NCBI GenBank assembly: GCA_003427395.1
Contig: BFEA01000156.1
Coordinates: 1,904,483-1,951,731 of the forward strand
Source: Chara braunii
Lineage: Eukaryota; Streptophyta; Charophyceae; Charales; Characeae
Reading direction: 5' to 3'
DNA: 47,249 nt
In this document: one piece after another, positions 31,745 to 43,305 of the stretch
Layout: each line of letters begins with the position of its first letter
How positions within the stretch are numbered: position 1 is the first letter of the stretch
Notes under the pieces: generated by a model
Told to the model about the DNA's origin: nothing
Databases searched by the model: none
What the model saw: the letters and a program-made list of their open reading frames with translations, nothing else
Translations under genes and position numbers: made by a program

Positions 31745-33801
31745 AGTAGGCCACGTTGACTGCTTTTGGATTTGGGCCATGGTTTAAACACGCGGTGGAC
31801 AGCATATTGCATAAAGCCACTTCCCGGGTCTGTGTGAATGGAGTCTTGTCTGCCCCGATTCTGTTGAGTCGCTTGGTCAGACAAGGGTGCCCGGTTGCGC
31901 CCTATTTGTATTTGCTTTATGTTGAGATTCTGCATATTTTGATATGATCACACCCGGACATCCAGGGCTTCCTCCTGCCTTCTGGGGAAAGACTCAAATC
32001 GGAGGCGTTCGCTGATGACACAGTTGCTTTCTCTCCTATGACCGATCAGGCCTTTTTCGCCCTGAGGAATGCTGTGGAATTGTTTTGCCAGTTGTTGCAA
32101 GCTCGAGTCAATTGGACTAAATCGTCCGTGCTCATACCTCCGGGAGAACAACCCCCTTTAAACTGGGGCGTTCGAATAGTGACTCCTGACCAGCATGAAA
32201 GATTGCTGGGTCACCATTTGTCATTTGATTCGCGGTTGGTACAAGACCCCACTACTTCCTTAGCGGCCCTGCGCTCTGCACTACAACCGTGGGTCAGATA
32301 CAAAGGGACCAACCTTTTCGGCAGAGCGATCGTGATTAGCAATGCTGTGTTGTCAACCTTGTGGTATTGCCGATCCATACATCAGTTGGATCGGCCGACA
32401 CTGCAGACTGTCCGTCGTATGTTGACTCATTATTTGTGGAAGGAGGAAATCAACGATAGCGTCTTCCTTCCGAAGGTGGCATGGCGAATTGTGACCCAAG
32501 CAAAACGAAATGGTGGTCTGGCCATTTTGGATCCGGAACGACAAATTGATGCCCTTCTCGCCAGATGGGTGCCGTGGGCTATCTTGGAGAACCCGCATAC
32601 AGCGTGGAGGCAATTGGCTGAGTTTTCGCTTTTCTCTCTGTGGGAATGGGCGGACCTCAGATGTATCTGGTTGACGGTGCTCCTGCCGGACTACAGACAG
32701 AAAAGACTGCCTGCGGGAGTGTGGGCAGGCATATTGACGGCTTGGAGGAAGGTCTGCCCTGAACTGCGGCCCCCTCCGTTGGTGTTTGAAAGACTGCTCA
32801 CCCAACCGTTGATTGATAACCCGCTGCTGCTTAACTCCGAAGGGTTTCCTTTTCGATGCTTTGGACCGGGCCAATTTGGAAATGCTTGGCTGTCCAGAGG
32901 GGTTGGCACCCTCGTGGACGTCTGGGACATTACTGTGGGGGATTGGAAAACAGCTGATGATCTTGCTCCCAGACTGTAGGGATTGTGGCACCGGGAGGAC
33001 CATTTGCAACAGCTGAAGAATGCTGTGCCTCATCAATGGGTTGGTGTATTGAGGGCGGGATTGGTACCATTGAAAGGGATGTGGTACAAGCGAGCGCAGC
33101 AGGAAGAGCCAAGCTGTGTTTGGAGAGTGGAAGACTACTCGAAAGTGATGGAGATCCCGACTACCTGTTGGGCGGTGCAAGGAGAGGTGCGATCTCTGGG
33201 ACAACCTCTGCAACCCTGTCAAGAACAACTCCCTCTTCCGTCGGTTGATCAGTTGACATCAATGTGCGTTCTGGAACAGAAACAAACGTGTAAGCCATAT
33301 TTTGCACACCTTCCTGCCTTTAACCTGCCAATCGACCCCAGAGATTGGGTGTGGAAACACCCGCGGCGAAATGAGTTAGTGGACTTATCACAATATGCTA
33401 CACAAAAGGGATATCAGTTAATGGCGCCGCGACTGGACGTCAATTGGACAGTGGCCAGGGGATGGATGGCCACAGGATGGATACAAGATTCTATGACGAG
33501 ATTGTCTGAAGCTCTCCCTAGTTTTTGGAAACAGTTGATGGACCTCGTCGCCAGCAAGCATGCAAGCTTGCTGTGGCTATTGATGCATCTGGTGCTCCCG
33601 GTTAATACCTGGTGTGCTAAGAGAACTGCGAAGGCAGTGCCGGAATGTCAGGTATGTCCGGGGACCCAAATGGAAGACATACAACATTTTGCAATGCAAT
33701 GTGATCTGTCCAGACCTTTTTGGGAATGGTGGAGGCAATCGGGGCAGTTGTCAACCACAATATGGGGGAGACATGACCTGCTAAATCAGGCCCGGGGATA
33801 A
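31745..33801 (+). pseudogene. LINE-E: 5'-truncated LINE of a second family (RT C-terminus and zf-RVT)
   Basis: It begins mid-RT (LTAFGFGPWFKHAVDSIL), then RQGCPVAPYLY, the catalytic AFADDTVAF (32007-32033), FGRAIVISNAVLSTLWY and KRNGGLAILDPERQ. It ends with the zinc finger CQVCPGTQMEDIQHFAMQC (CX2CX9HX4C, ~33646-33700). The layout matches plant L1-type ORF2, but identity to LINE-A/C/F is low. Stops at 31945, 32977 and 33799. No poly(A) was seen right after the stop; a hairpin repeat (copy F) follows at 33921. Confidence 0.88.
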
Positions 33802-33920
33802 AAGTTCAAAAGGGAAATAGAGCCCATAGGATCAGCTGTGGGCAAAGATAGTACTTGGGCTCGGGAATCGAACAATGGCAACAGATCTGATAACACCGGT
33901 TCCTGGATTTCAATATGAAG

Positions 33921-34070
33921 CGACGCTGGACCCGATTTCCAGCAGGTGCAGCCCTCCACCTATGGAACGGAGCCATCCAATAACGAGGGTGTAGAGGGGT
34001 TGTCTGCTCTTACCAGCACCACACACACACACCGTTGCCGATGTTTCTAGTAAGGAAACAAAAAAAAAAG
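33921..34070 (+). repeat. Three-hairpin dispersed repeat, copy F (plus orientation)
   Basis: Head CGACGCTGGACCCGATTTCC then AGCAGGTG, a degraded second hairpin, the loop word TCTGCTCTTACCAG, an interrupted stem with a CA microsatellite (34019-34031), and an A tail (34058-34069). The stem AACG...GTGT with ACAC...CGTT is imperfect, broken by the CA expansion. Confidence 0.75.
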
Positions 34071-34383
34071 AACTACTGGTGGCGTAAGAGGTACAGGCCA
34101 TTGATCTTGGTTATCTACTGTCAATATATCTTATTGGCTGCAAGTGGGCCCTTGCCTCCTGTCACATGCGAAATCCTTGTTCTACCTCCGAAAGGAAGTG
34201 ACATCCCCCCAGTACTTGGCCCAGCTATAGATGCCGAGCCTGGAATGTCCCTGTGCACCAATTTTTGCCGAAGCGCCGGGGTACCGTTTCAATTTTTTTT
34301 TGGTTGGCGCTTCCAGCCATTGTGGTCTGGTACCCCAAAGCCCTAATTAACAAAGTGCCACAGCCGATAGTTGGGCCAAGTAC
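34071..34383. other. Unassigned interval
   Basis: No gene recognised. cagccattgtggtctggt at ~34313-34330 is repeated, inverted, within the foldback that follows. Confidence 0.4.
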
Positions 34384-34493
34384 TGGTGCTGCCAGCATGG
34401 TGGCTCCTGGCCACCAAAGAACCCGCCATTACCTTTCACAGGCGCGTTCTTTGGTGGCCAGGAGCCACCAGACCAAAATGGCTGGCAGCACCA
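34384..34493. repeat. Foldback with ~39-bp arms
   Basis: The left arm 34384-34422 (TGGTGCTGCCAGC...AAAGAAC) pairs with 34446-34493 (GTTCTTTGGTGGCCAGGAGC...), apart from a ~9-nt insertion (agaccaaaa) in the right arm. The spacer is 23 bp. It is unrelated in sequence to the other foldbacks. Confidence 0.88.
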
Positions 34494-34683
34494 GCCAAGC
34501 CTAGTTGGTCAGGCCCGTGTTCTAGAGATTCATGTCTCCCGAGACAGAGGCAGCGGGATCGAGTCCTGCTTGGCTTGGTCGAGTGCGTTGGCACTCACAA
34601 AAACATCCCGTGCTCGAAATCCGCAATATTGGACTCCAACACATTCACATTCCCGAGCGGGCCTCTCAGTAATTGACCCCTCC

Positions 34684-35034
34684 CACTATGGGGAGATCAC
34701 TTTACATGGAACAGATATTCTGACAGATAGATCGGAAATAATCCAATGGATAAAGGAGAAATTCCCAACAGGGGAATACATCTCCTCACCAACAGCACCA
34801 GGACTGGAGAGTATAGCAGAGTGTGATATATTTATTAAGTGCAGAGTAACAGACTCTCCCTCTCTGAAATGGATGAACTCAGAAATGATTAAGGATTTAC
34901 AAATCCTTAAAATAAAACCCAATCAGTTTTGGTCAGAGGAGGATATCATCACCCTGCTCCTCAAACTAGTGAGTGAGGCNTCCCTCAAGAAAGGAGGANT
35001 TCTTGATAAAGTNACNTGGGAAAAACTACAGTAA
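34684..35034 (+). pseudogene. LINE-F ORF1, C-terminal part
   Basis: HYGEITLHGTDILTDRSEII, then WMNSEMIKDLQILKIK and FWSEEDIITLLL, match the ORF1 C-terminus of LINE-A and LINE-C. N bases at 34980, 34999, 35013 and 35016 fall in it. It stops just before the ORF2 ATG at 35036, so ORF1 and ORF2 nearly abut. Confidence 0.85.
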
Positions 35035-35035
35035 A

Positions 35036-35605
35036 ATGGGGAGTAAAAATGAGGAAGTGAATTTAATAGACCTCCTTTATAATAAAGACAAAAATTGGAA
35101 ATGTCTCAAGAGAAATGCTGACTTGGACCTCAGATCCCTAAATGTAAACGGAATTGCCTCAGCCAAATACTCTAAGCGCCAAGCAGTAATGGAAATGTTA
35201 AAAGGGGTGGGAGGGAAGGTGTGGCCTGATATTATTTGTGTCCAAGAGACACACTTAATGAACACAGATTCTCACAACCACGCTCACAAGGAATTCTGGC
35301 CTCATATGGCGTATAGGGCCCATGCCCCCAAACCTGGGAGCGCAGGGGTGGGGATATGGGTTCCTCCAGATTCTAAAGCTAAGGTTCTCAGATGGGAAGC
35401 TGACCAGCAGGAAGGAAGATGGGTATATATACTGGCAATGCTGGAATTAGAAGTGGTCAGTATTCTAAATGTTTACGGACCTAACGATGTTGGGGAACGC
35501 CGATCCTTTTTTGAGACATTACTTCCGCACCTCCCGGTAGGGATCCCAGTTATTATGGTAGGTAACTTCAATGCGGCACCGGATCGCAACCTGGACAAAT
35601 GGAAT
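35036..35605 (+). pseudogene. LINE-F ORF2, endonuclease 5' part
   Basis: The ATG at 35036 starts MGSKNEEVNLIDLLYNKDKN, then LNVNGIASAK, CVQETHLMN and YGPND. The GDFN motif reads GNFN (about 35561), so the catalytic Asp is lost. Sequence breaks off after DKWN at 35605 at the gypsy-B border (TGTGACG). Confidence 0.9.
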
Positions 35606-36540
35606 TGTGACGCACGTGCAGAGGGCACGTGCGGAGAATGGTGTGAGAGAGAGAGAGAGAGGAGATGGACACGCACGAAAGCAGCAGCTGAGTGAAGGTT
35701 CAGTCCCGCTCGAATGAACGAACAACAAAATGAATAAACCTCCCGCCCTGGGCCTAGGCCGAAGTGATATACCGGCCTAGGTCCAGGTACGGGATAACCT
35801 GGTACCGAACCAGGGTCAGGCCAACGGCCTGAAACTGGTCCGGCCTCACTGCCGGGCCGTAGGGGTACCGCTACACAATCCTCGGACCTGTGAATGGATC
35901 AAGCGATACATCAAGCACGCTATCCGCTGAAATAGCAGAAACCCAAAAGGAACGGCAAAAGGACCAATCCTAAATGCGGAGCAGGCTCCATGCATGAAAA
36001 GGGATGCAATGCAGACTAAGCCTCAAGCCTAATCTATACCATAATGTCTAGTCTGTGTCGACCCGAAAAGTAGAAAAATGCATGACCTGTGTCGGCCAAG
36101 AAAGAGAAAAACGTCTGACCTGTGTCGACCTGTGTCGGCCAAGAAAAAGAAAAATGTCTCTTCAGTCAAATGGGCTAAATATAAATCAACACCAGGGCCC
36201 TAAAGGCCAAAGAATAACTAAACCGATGTCCTAAGTCGAAAACCAATGTGGCACAGTCTCACGTGCCCTGTACACAATGCACAATACTTGAAGAAAAGAG
36301 AAAGGGACTCAGTCGCATGGCAGAAGTAAAAATGGGTGGAAAGGCGACAGGTACAACTCTCGGAGTAAACTCCAAAGGGGCACCCACACAACCAAGTACG
36401 GGATCATCAAGCTCAGAGGGGGAATAACAGCACGACACCGGGCTCAATGGAAACCATCAAACGGGTACCGCCAACTGAAAAGGGGGGAAAAACACTCACA
36501 CAAGGGAGCACACATAAGGTGAGCCTGGGAGGAGAGAGGG
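35606..36540 (-). repeat. Gypsy-B 3' LTR-like region
   Basis: Non-coding. It begins (plus) TGTGACGCACGTGCAGAGGG, has a GA microsatellite (35647-35661), and a cggcctaggtccagg-rich stretch at 35745-35800. The words gacctgtgtcggccaag(aa) repeat near 36080-36145. The other LTR border inside 36200-36540 was not identified. Confidence 0.5.
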
Positions 36541-37557
36541 TTATGCCGGCATAGACATGTAGCCAGAAGCCGCGAGCAAGGAAAACGTACACTCAAGAGG
36601 AGGGCGCGCACCATAAGGTAAGGCAGAAGAGCGGCAAGCGGACACACCCACATAGACAGGGAAATTAGGGGTCATCATGCGACTGAAGGGTAAGCTCGAG
36701 GGTGGTAGATAGGTAGGAATGATGGGAACTCTGTAGCTGAAAAAGTGAAGTAGTCCACTGATGAGTCTCGAAGCTGAAGTCGAACCGAAGTAGCCTGGAT
36801 GAAGTAGGAGTACTGCAAAAACCGAATAGAAGTCCGGAGCAATGCGACAGGTACTCTGGTACTGAGGAGCAGCACTGAGGTCGAAAGTCGAATGTAGAAG
36901 CCGAATGTAGAAGCCGAATGTAGAAGCTGAATGTAGAAGCCGAAACCGGGAGCTGCTGCATAAGTGTCCAGGAATGGTAAAAGATAGAGAGTGTATGGGG
37001 GATATAGACCAGTCATGAAAACGAGAAGGAAGTCGATGGGTACGCTGAGGGCGAGAGGAATGAACTGCAACAACAGGCCAAACCACATCCATAGGGGGAG
37101 GAGGACCTGAGGCGGGTACCGGTGGAGCAGGAGGACCCATCGATGGAGGAGGGGGAATGTTAGTGGTCGCAGAGGTAGAAGGGTCAGTAGTAGAAGGATG
37201 AGAAGTAGGGGGGGAGGATGATGAAGGGAAAGGATGAGCACGATCGTAAGCATGCACGAAAGTCATAGCATGCTTCAGGTGCTCAAGAGGCTCCCAAGTA
37301 GACTCCTCATCAGGATAACCCTTCCATCGAACGAGATACTCGAGGCGGGGAGGGTCACCATCAGTCATAAGTCGGGACGCAATACCAGAGACGACAAACT
37401 CCTCATGACCCTCAATGATGATGGGAGAGGGGCGAGGGTAAGGTCGACCATGGAACTCAGGGGGAGACCGTCTGAAGGGGCGCAAAAGAGATACATGGAA
37501 CACATCATGTAAATTAGCGCGGTACATGGAATCGGGGAGCTTCAATTTGAAGCTCAC
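36541..37557 (-). pseudogene. Gypsy-B integrase C-terminus with chromodomain
   Basis: LPDSMYRANLHDVFHVSLLR is the conserved end of the integrase. A chromodomain follows at 37401-37243, with ASRLMTDGDPPRLEYLVRWK, GYPDEESTWEPLEHL and FVHAYDRAHP. In chromoviruses this domain steers integration to chromatin. A long Ser/Pro-rich extension follows, with repeated FYIRLLHSAST words (36887-36945, three to four copies). The frame is open for 338 codons, but the upstream integrase has stops. Confidence 0.9.
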
Positions 37558-38600
37558 CGGACAGTCATGATTGGGTCCAGCAGGTGCAAGGATGGTGCAT
37601 GGTCCAATGTATCGACGTCAGAATTTTCGACGTGTGTCATCTCCGGGTTGGAAGTGACGTGCGTCGACAAGAACCTCGTCGCCAACTTTGAAGGGATGGT
37701 CGATGCGAGAGCGGTTAGCGCGAGTGGCCATGCGAGTTTGGGAGTTAGCAACGCTCTCGCGAGCCTTGCTAAGGAGCGCATCCATCTCCTTTACCCAGTC
37801 ATCGAGGGCAGGGCATTTGGTGTCGGGATGGATTTGAGATGGACGAAGAAGGTCAGATGGGACACGGGGATGGTATCCCAAGTCACATTAGTAGGGAGAC
37901 ATGCCAGTGGCAGGAGAAATAATATGGTTATAAGCAATCTCTGCATGAGCAAGGTGCAGATCCCAATCAGAGTCATTCTCAACAAACTTCTTAAGGATAC
38001 TCCCAAAAGTTTTGTTGGTGACCTCGGTCTGTCCATCTGACTGGGGGTGATAGGAGGAGGAGAGGCGGAGCTCGGAGCCATAGATCTCATGGAGTCCACG
38101 CCAGAAATGNGAAGTGAAGCGGAGATCGCGATCAGAGACGATGCTAGTGGGAAGACCGTGATGGGTGGCAATACGGTTGAAGTATAGGGAGGCGATGTCT
38201 TTGGCTGAACTAGCATACTTGCAAGGGAGGAAGTGAGCATGCTTAGTCAACCGACAGACAACGACGAAGATGGCGTCGTGGCCTCGTGGGGTAGGGGGAC
38301 GAAGAGGGTCAATGAAGTCCATGGAAACAGAAGTCCAACGCTGAGTAGGAATGGGTAAGGGCTGGAGAAGGCCATAGGGGGGGTGGTTGGGAATGTTGGT
38401 CTCCTGGCAGATCCTGCACGTGCGAACTTACTCCTTGGTGAAAGGACGGCGGTGCTCCCAGTAGTAATGGCGGTAGAGGCGGTCAAGTGTCTTGAAGACA
38501 CCAAGATGACCAGCGGCGCGCTGGTCATGACACTCAGCGACGGCCCGGACGCGGAGCTGGCCAGTAGAGGGGACGCATAAGTGGGGAGTACGAGTACCTT
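37558..38600 (-). pseudogene. Gypsy-B integrase: H2C2 finger and catalytic core
   Basis: The H2C2 finger (38550-38400: ECHDQRAAGHLG...TCRICQ) has an in-frame TAA between its halves (~38430). The core at 38322-37888 has VVCRLTKHAHFLP, SDRDLRFT, SSYHPQSDGQTEVTNKT (the D and E positions) and DWDLHLAHAEIAYN. A stop (TGA) follows TRRKF near 37618. The base N at 38110 falls in the core. Confidence 0.92.
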
Positions 38601-38637
38601 GGCGACCAAGCCAATATAGGAGTCCAGAGGGATCGAG

Positions 38638-38930
38638 TTAGAAGTTAGGGACGGACTTGCCAGCCTTTAGGTCAGCATAGATGGACTGAAACTCAGGGCA
38701 CTGGGTGTATGCGCGGCGGTACTCATCCAGAAAGGCGGGGTGGATGGTAGGAGCTGAGATGGCAGATAGCTGACGGTCCTCGCAGTGAAGATCGGGGCGG
38801 CGGGATAAGGCATCTGCAACACGATTGCTTTTACCGGAAATCTTCTTGATGGTGAAGTCGAACTCTTGAGAGGTCACGCCACCAACGAGCCTGAAGAGAA
38901 GTGAGTTTAGGCTTCGTCTTGAAGACGCTA
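38638..38930 (-). pseudogene. Gypsy-B RNase H C-terminus
   Basis: VFKTKPKLTSLQARW, then (after a one-base frame slip) EFDFTIKKISGKSNRVADAL and SRRPD, is the standard end of gypsy RNase H. The Ala-Leu-Ser-Arg motif is at ~38800. The piece is cut at 38930 by the junction with LINE-F. Confidence 0.88.
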
Positions 38931-41900
38931 TGCTCTCCATATATAGAAACCGACGAACTAATTATATATAAACTCTCCAGTTCTTACAACCTCTTTGACA
39001 CCCTCAGGAAACTGAACCCTACCACTAAGTCTTTTTCCTGCTTTACTAGGAGACATTCAAACAAACCTACTAAGTCCAGGATTGATATAATTCTAACATC
39101 AGAAGATTTACAGGGAGGCCTGCAATTTGCAAGTATCCTACGTAGAAGTCCTTATCAAGGCCTAGACCATGCGATGTGCATGACGGTCTTCTCCTTTCAA
39201 AAAAAGTCTGACCAGGGCAGGGGGATCTACAAGCTAAATACGTCCCACCTCAAGGATCCTAACTTCCTCCAATATCTGGATGATGTATGAGAATTTTGGA
39301 GAACGCAGAAAACATGCATTGGTAATAGTATCACGTGGTTCAACAACAGCCTAGCATTCCTAGGACGTAAATGCAATGAATATTCCAGAGCCTTGGCAAA
39401 ATTAAGAAATAAAAAAGAGCGGGAAATTTTTCAAAGAATCCAAGAACTTCAATTAAGGGAAAAAAAAACGGACAGTCTAAATCTAGAGCAAATGGCAATG
39501 GAAATCCAATCACTAGAGAGTCAACTAATTAAATACATAGAATACAAATGGCAAGGGTTCAGAATAAGGGGGAAACTAAAGAAACATCACATGGAAGGGG
39601 ACATGGACACTCGCTTCTTTGCCATGGCTAAAGTAAGGTCAGGTAGAACCACTATAGAGGCCTTAATGAACCCCTTTAATTGCAATGAACCTTTAGCCAT
39701 TTCCACAGCGGCCAGCATGAAAATAGCTAGGGATTTCTATAAAGATTTATTCACATCCAAAAATTCACCTATTCCTCCAGAGCTAAAGGAAAAGGAAATA
39801 GAAGAATTTCTTATTCCCCTCAACAAAACAATAACAGACATACAAAGAGAACATTTGGAGATGCCAATTTCAAAGGAGGAAATTTGGAAGACACTAATTA
39901 TCTTGGAAGAAGAAAAGACACCGGGTATTGACGACCTTCCCAAAAAAATTTGGGAAGTCATGTGGGGTCCCCTTGCACAAGATATAATGGATTTTTACCA
40001 AACAGTGTGGGAGGCAGGGGACATGGGGGAGATAGTAAATCAAGGAGTCATCACGGTTTTGTATAAGAAATAGGATAAACTCAACATTCGCAATTAGCGC
40101 CCCATCACTCTACTTACGGTGGTCTATAAATTAGTAGCAAAAGTACTAGCAGATAGAATGCTCCAAGTCATTGCTGATATTATTCATCCAGCCCAAACAT
40201 GATTTATATCGAAAAGAAACATACAAGACAATATTCTACTCATAAACGAACTCATTAAAGTGGCACGCCGATCTAAACATAATGCGGTATTCATCTTCAT
40301 TGACTTAGAAAAGGCTTACGATCATGTAGATTGACTCTTCCTAGACAAATGCCTAGCTAAGATGAACTTTGAGAATAACTTCAGAAGATGGATCACAATC
40401 TTGCATCAAAAAACAACTACAAAGTGTGATGGTCAAAGGTAGCTTAGTGCCTCCATTTGAATTGAAGAGATCGGTGAGACAAGGCGACCCATTAGCACCC
40501 GTTCTCTTCATCATAGTAATGGAAACATTAACGACTAACCTAAAGAAAAATAAGAACATTAGAAAAATACGAGTGACATCCATTCCAAAAGAAACAATTC
40601 CTATGTGTTCATTTTTCGCGGATGACCTCTCCCTGATGGTAGAAGCATCTCAGGAAAATATGAAGGCAATTCATGAATTAATGGATAAGTTTTGCAGACT
40701 AGCTGACATGAAGGTCAACTGAGGGGAAAAGACCCAGGGATGGTGGATAAACTATCAAGGAGTTAGATCACCAGAATCACCACGAGTCAAATGACTCCCC
40801 CATGATAGGCCTATAAGGGTTCAGGGTATATCATTATCAGCCGAAGGAAAACCAATAACCAATGAGGAGAATATTTATCAAAGCGCTCAAATCAAATTAG
40901 AACTTTGGAAGAACAAGCACACATCGATAATGGGTAGAGCATTGGTGATAAATAATGTGGTCCTAGCCTCTATCTGGTACAAGTCAACGATTTGGGCTTT
41001 AGACACTAAGTGGACTAAATCCCTTCAACAACAACTTACAAGGTTTTTGTGGAGAGGTAACTACAAATATAAGAATGTCATTAACAGAGTAGCTTGGTCC
41101 TCCATCATTCAACCAAAAGCCAAGGGTGGCTTGGGAATCATTGACCCAACACTCCAAGCGAAGGCACTCTCCATCCAATGGATTAAGAGATTGTTAATCA
41201 ATCCCCAAACTCCCTGGAGTGGCTTAGCATAGGAACAACTAAGGAGACTTGCCCCACATACAGAGGAGAACGTAGACCCAGCCATGTGGCTGGAAAACAG
41301 AGACTGGTCTGTACCAAGAAGCTCAACCCAAGGAACAGATATGACTCAATTGTCTAACAGGGCAGCAACAAGGATAAATATTGCTAAAGATCCCTTTTTG
41401 CCAACCATCCTCGAGGAAATTACCCTTACCTGATGCACATTTCCCGGAAAGATGGGAAGAGATCAGTCGCCAACCTCTCTTTAATAATACATGGATAAGA
41501 GATCATCTTGGCACCACACTCCATTGCAATGACAGACCATGGAAGGGTTGGATCAGAAAAGGAGTGACCAGGATCAAAGATATCTGGGATGAAACCGATA
41601 GGGACTGGATTCCCCATCAAATTCTCAAGGACAAACTAAAACATTGTCACCACGTGCAAAGCAATCTAGAAAGGATAGTGGATCTGATCCCCATTGAATG
41701 GATCAGAGTACTCAGGAGAGGGAAGAGGTTCCAGGAAAGTGATTGGGTAGCAATAAAAGGGAATCCAAGAGTGGTAGGCAATGTAGTCCTCGTAGCAGCG
41801 GATAAACAAGCCTTAATTGAGCAATACAAATTAAAAGAAGACAACGTGCGCAACACCAAAACAGATAACAATCCAGCTTGGTTACCAATGGAAAACATCT

Positions 41901-42982
41901 TCAGAGTCAAAGTTCTCTCACGGGATACACAGTCGTGGCTGGCTTTTCGACCTTCAACTGACATTGCAGATTTACCAATAGACCCCGAATGTTGGTCATG
42001 GGGAACAAAGAAAAATCTCAAAAGAAAACACAGCATACACCTGCATACCTTATCTGTCAAATCAACCTATCGTATGATTCGACCAAGAATTAACCTGAAA
42101 GATAAAGTAGAGGAGAGATGGATGAAACACCTGAATACAGGCAAGAAAAAATTAAGGAACATTAAATGGTTCAAGGACTCCAAGATCAAACCTTCAAAGA
42201 TATCATCTCTCCAGTGACAGATTGTATACAGGTGCCTCCCGAACAATGATTGGTTGATAGATAGGTCTTCTCTCGAGAAAAGGGGCATAGTAGAACCGTG
42301 GTGTAAACTCTGCCAATCGGCATATCCAAGTAGGAAAATACCAGAAACAATAGAGCACTTGTTCCTAGAGTGCCCAGGCTCTATCTGGCTTTGGAGGTGG
42401 TGGGATCGTATATGGGAACAACTAGAAACCACAGAAAAATGGCCCTGGGAATGGAGAGCAATTCTCCTAGCGCATTGGTCATCTGAACAGAAAGATAATT
42501 TCTCGCAAAATCTATTCACCATAGGTAGAAGCGCAGTCCTCTGGGCGATCTGGACAAAAAGGAACACCTTTGAATGGGAAAATGTTAGATTGGATGTGCC
42601 TGAGTTTAACGATAGCATAAAACAGCAAATCCAAACAGAAAATCTCGATCAATGGATCACGATAAAGGAGAAAATCCAGTTCAACTCTTCCAAAGTTGAA
42701 ATCAAGAAAAATTTTCAAAAATTCAGCAGTGACTGGCTGGGGGGAGGAAAGGGGGGAAAAATAGGGCGGGTGGATTCGGAGGGAGAAGGGAAGGAGGGAG
42801 GACAAGAACTTATCAAAGATTACAAACTTCGGTTTAATGAGTGGACGCAGGTGGATCCATCGATACCCCTTCGTCCGGCCAACGAGTTCCCTAGCCTTTT
42901 CACGCTTCCTCAGAATGCACTGGTGCCATTATCATGGTATGGAAAAGATTCAGTTACAGATGGACAGGAGGGGGAGGTATAG
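38931..42982 (+). pseudogene. LINE-F ORF2, rest of endonuclease, RT and zf-RVT
   Basis: It resumes CSPYIETDE, then SRIDIILTSEDLQGG and GLDHAMCM. RT: KTPGIDDLPKKIW (39919), FIDLEKAYDHVD, RQGDPLAP and FADDLSLMVEAS (40616-40651). zf-RVT: CKLCQSAYPS...IEHLFLECP (42308-42377). Trp-to-TGA stops at 39288, 40332, 40720, 40792 and 42215, with other stops at 40072, 40096, 40201 and 41230. The long intact piece 41381-42217 and the finger frame 42254-42982 are joined across 42215. Confidence 0.94.
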
Positions 42983-43153
42983 ACAGTCTTCCCATCAACT
43001 CCTCCTTACTGTTGTAAGGTCTAGGTATGACTGATACATCAGGCGCCTTATGGGAGGGTGAAGAGGTCCTTTACAATAGAACTCAAAGGTCAGAGCTAGA
43101 GCAAAGACTATCGGTTGTACAGTTTTCAAATGTATTCCAATTGCCAAATGTGA

Positions 43154-43305
43154 GGGACGCTGGACCCGATTTCCAGCAGGTGCCGCTCCCCACCAATAGA
43201 TGGAGCTGTCCAGAGAATGCTAGGGGAGTCTGCTCGTATCAGCTACCCTAGCATTAACTCAGGGTCCTTTAAGAAAAAAGAAAAAAAAAAAAAGAAAAAA
43301 AAAAA
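43154..43305 (+). repeat. Three-hairpin dispersed repeat, copy G (plus orientation)
   Basis: Head GGGACGCTGGACCCGATTTC then CAGC, then GCTCC...GGAGC around ccaccaatagat, then a perfect 10-bp variable stem AATGCTAGGG (43216-43225) with CCCTAGCATT (43246-43255). The loop contains TCTGCTCGTATCAG. The A-rich tail (43271-43305) follows CAGGGTCCTTTAAG. It is inserted at the 3' end of LINE-F. Confidence 0.88.

Larger units (their letters stand above)
35606..38930 (-). mobile_element. Gypsy-B: truncated Ty3/gypsy chromovirus inserted in LINE-F
   Basis: On the minus strand: the end of RNase H, H2C2 zinc finger, integrase core, integrase C-terminus with chromodomain, a Ser/Pro-rich tail, then LTR-like sequence ending CGTCACA at 35606. 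The 5' half (gag, protease, RT) is missing at the right border near 38930. No matching LTR is on the right. It is younger than LINE-F, because it interrupts it. Confidence 0.92.
34684..43142 (+). mobile_element. LINE-F: L1-type LINE split by a gypsy insertion
   Basis: The LINE is 5'-truncated in ORF1. Its ORF2 is broken at 35605/38931 by gypsy-B sequence. After removing the insert, the endonuclease reads from DKWN to CSPYIETDE with about four codons missing compared with LINE-C. The 3' UTR after 42982 resembles that of LINE-C (gggtgaagaggt), but the terminal tail is replaced by hairpin-repeat copy G. Confidence 0.92.

Noticed and set aside
32353-33228. Long minus-strand open frame
   Set aside because: It lies opposite the LINE-E RT frame, which has clear family motifs.
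36675-37253. Leu-rich minus-strand frame that looks like a membrane protein
   Set aside because: It overlaps the chromodomain/integrase frame out of phase, and the hydrophobicity comes from the Ser/Pro-rich extension read in another frame.
1127-38110. N bases as a biological signal
   Set aside because: They are isolated ambiguous calls within repeats, most likely consensus uncertainty in the assembly.
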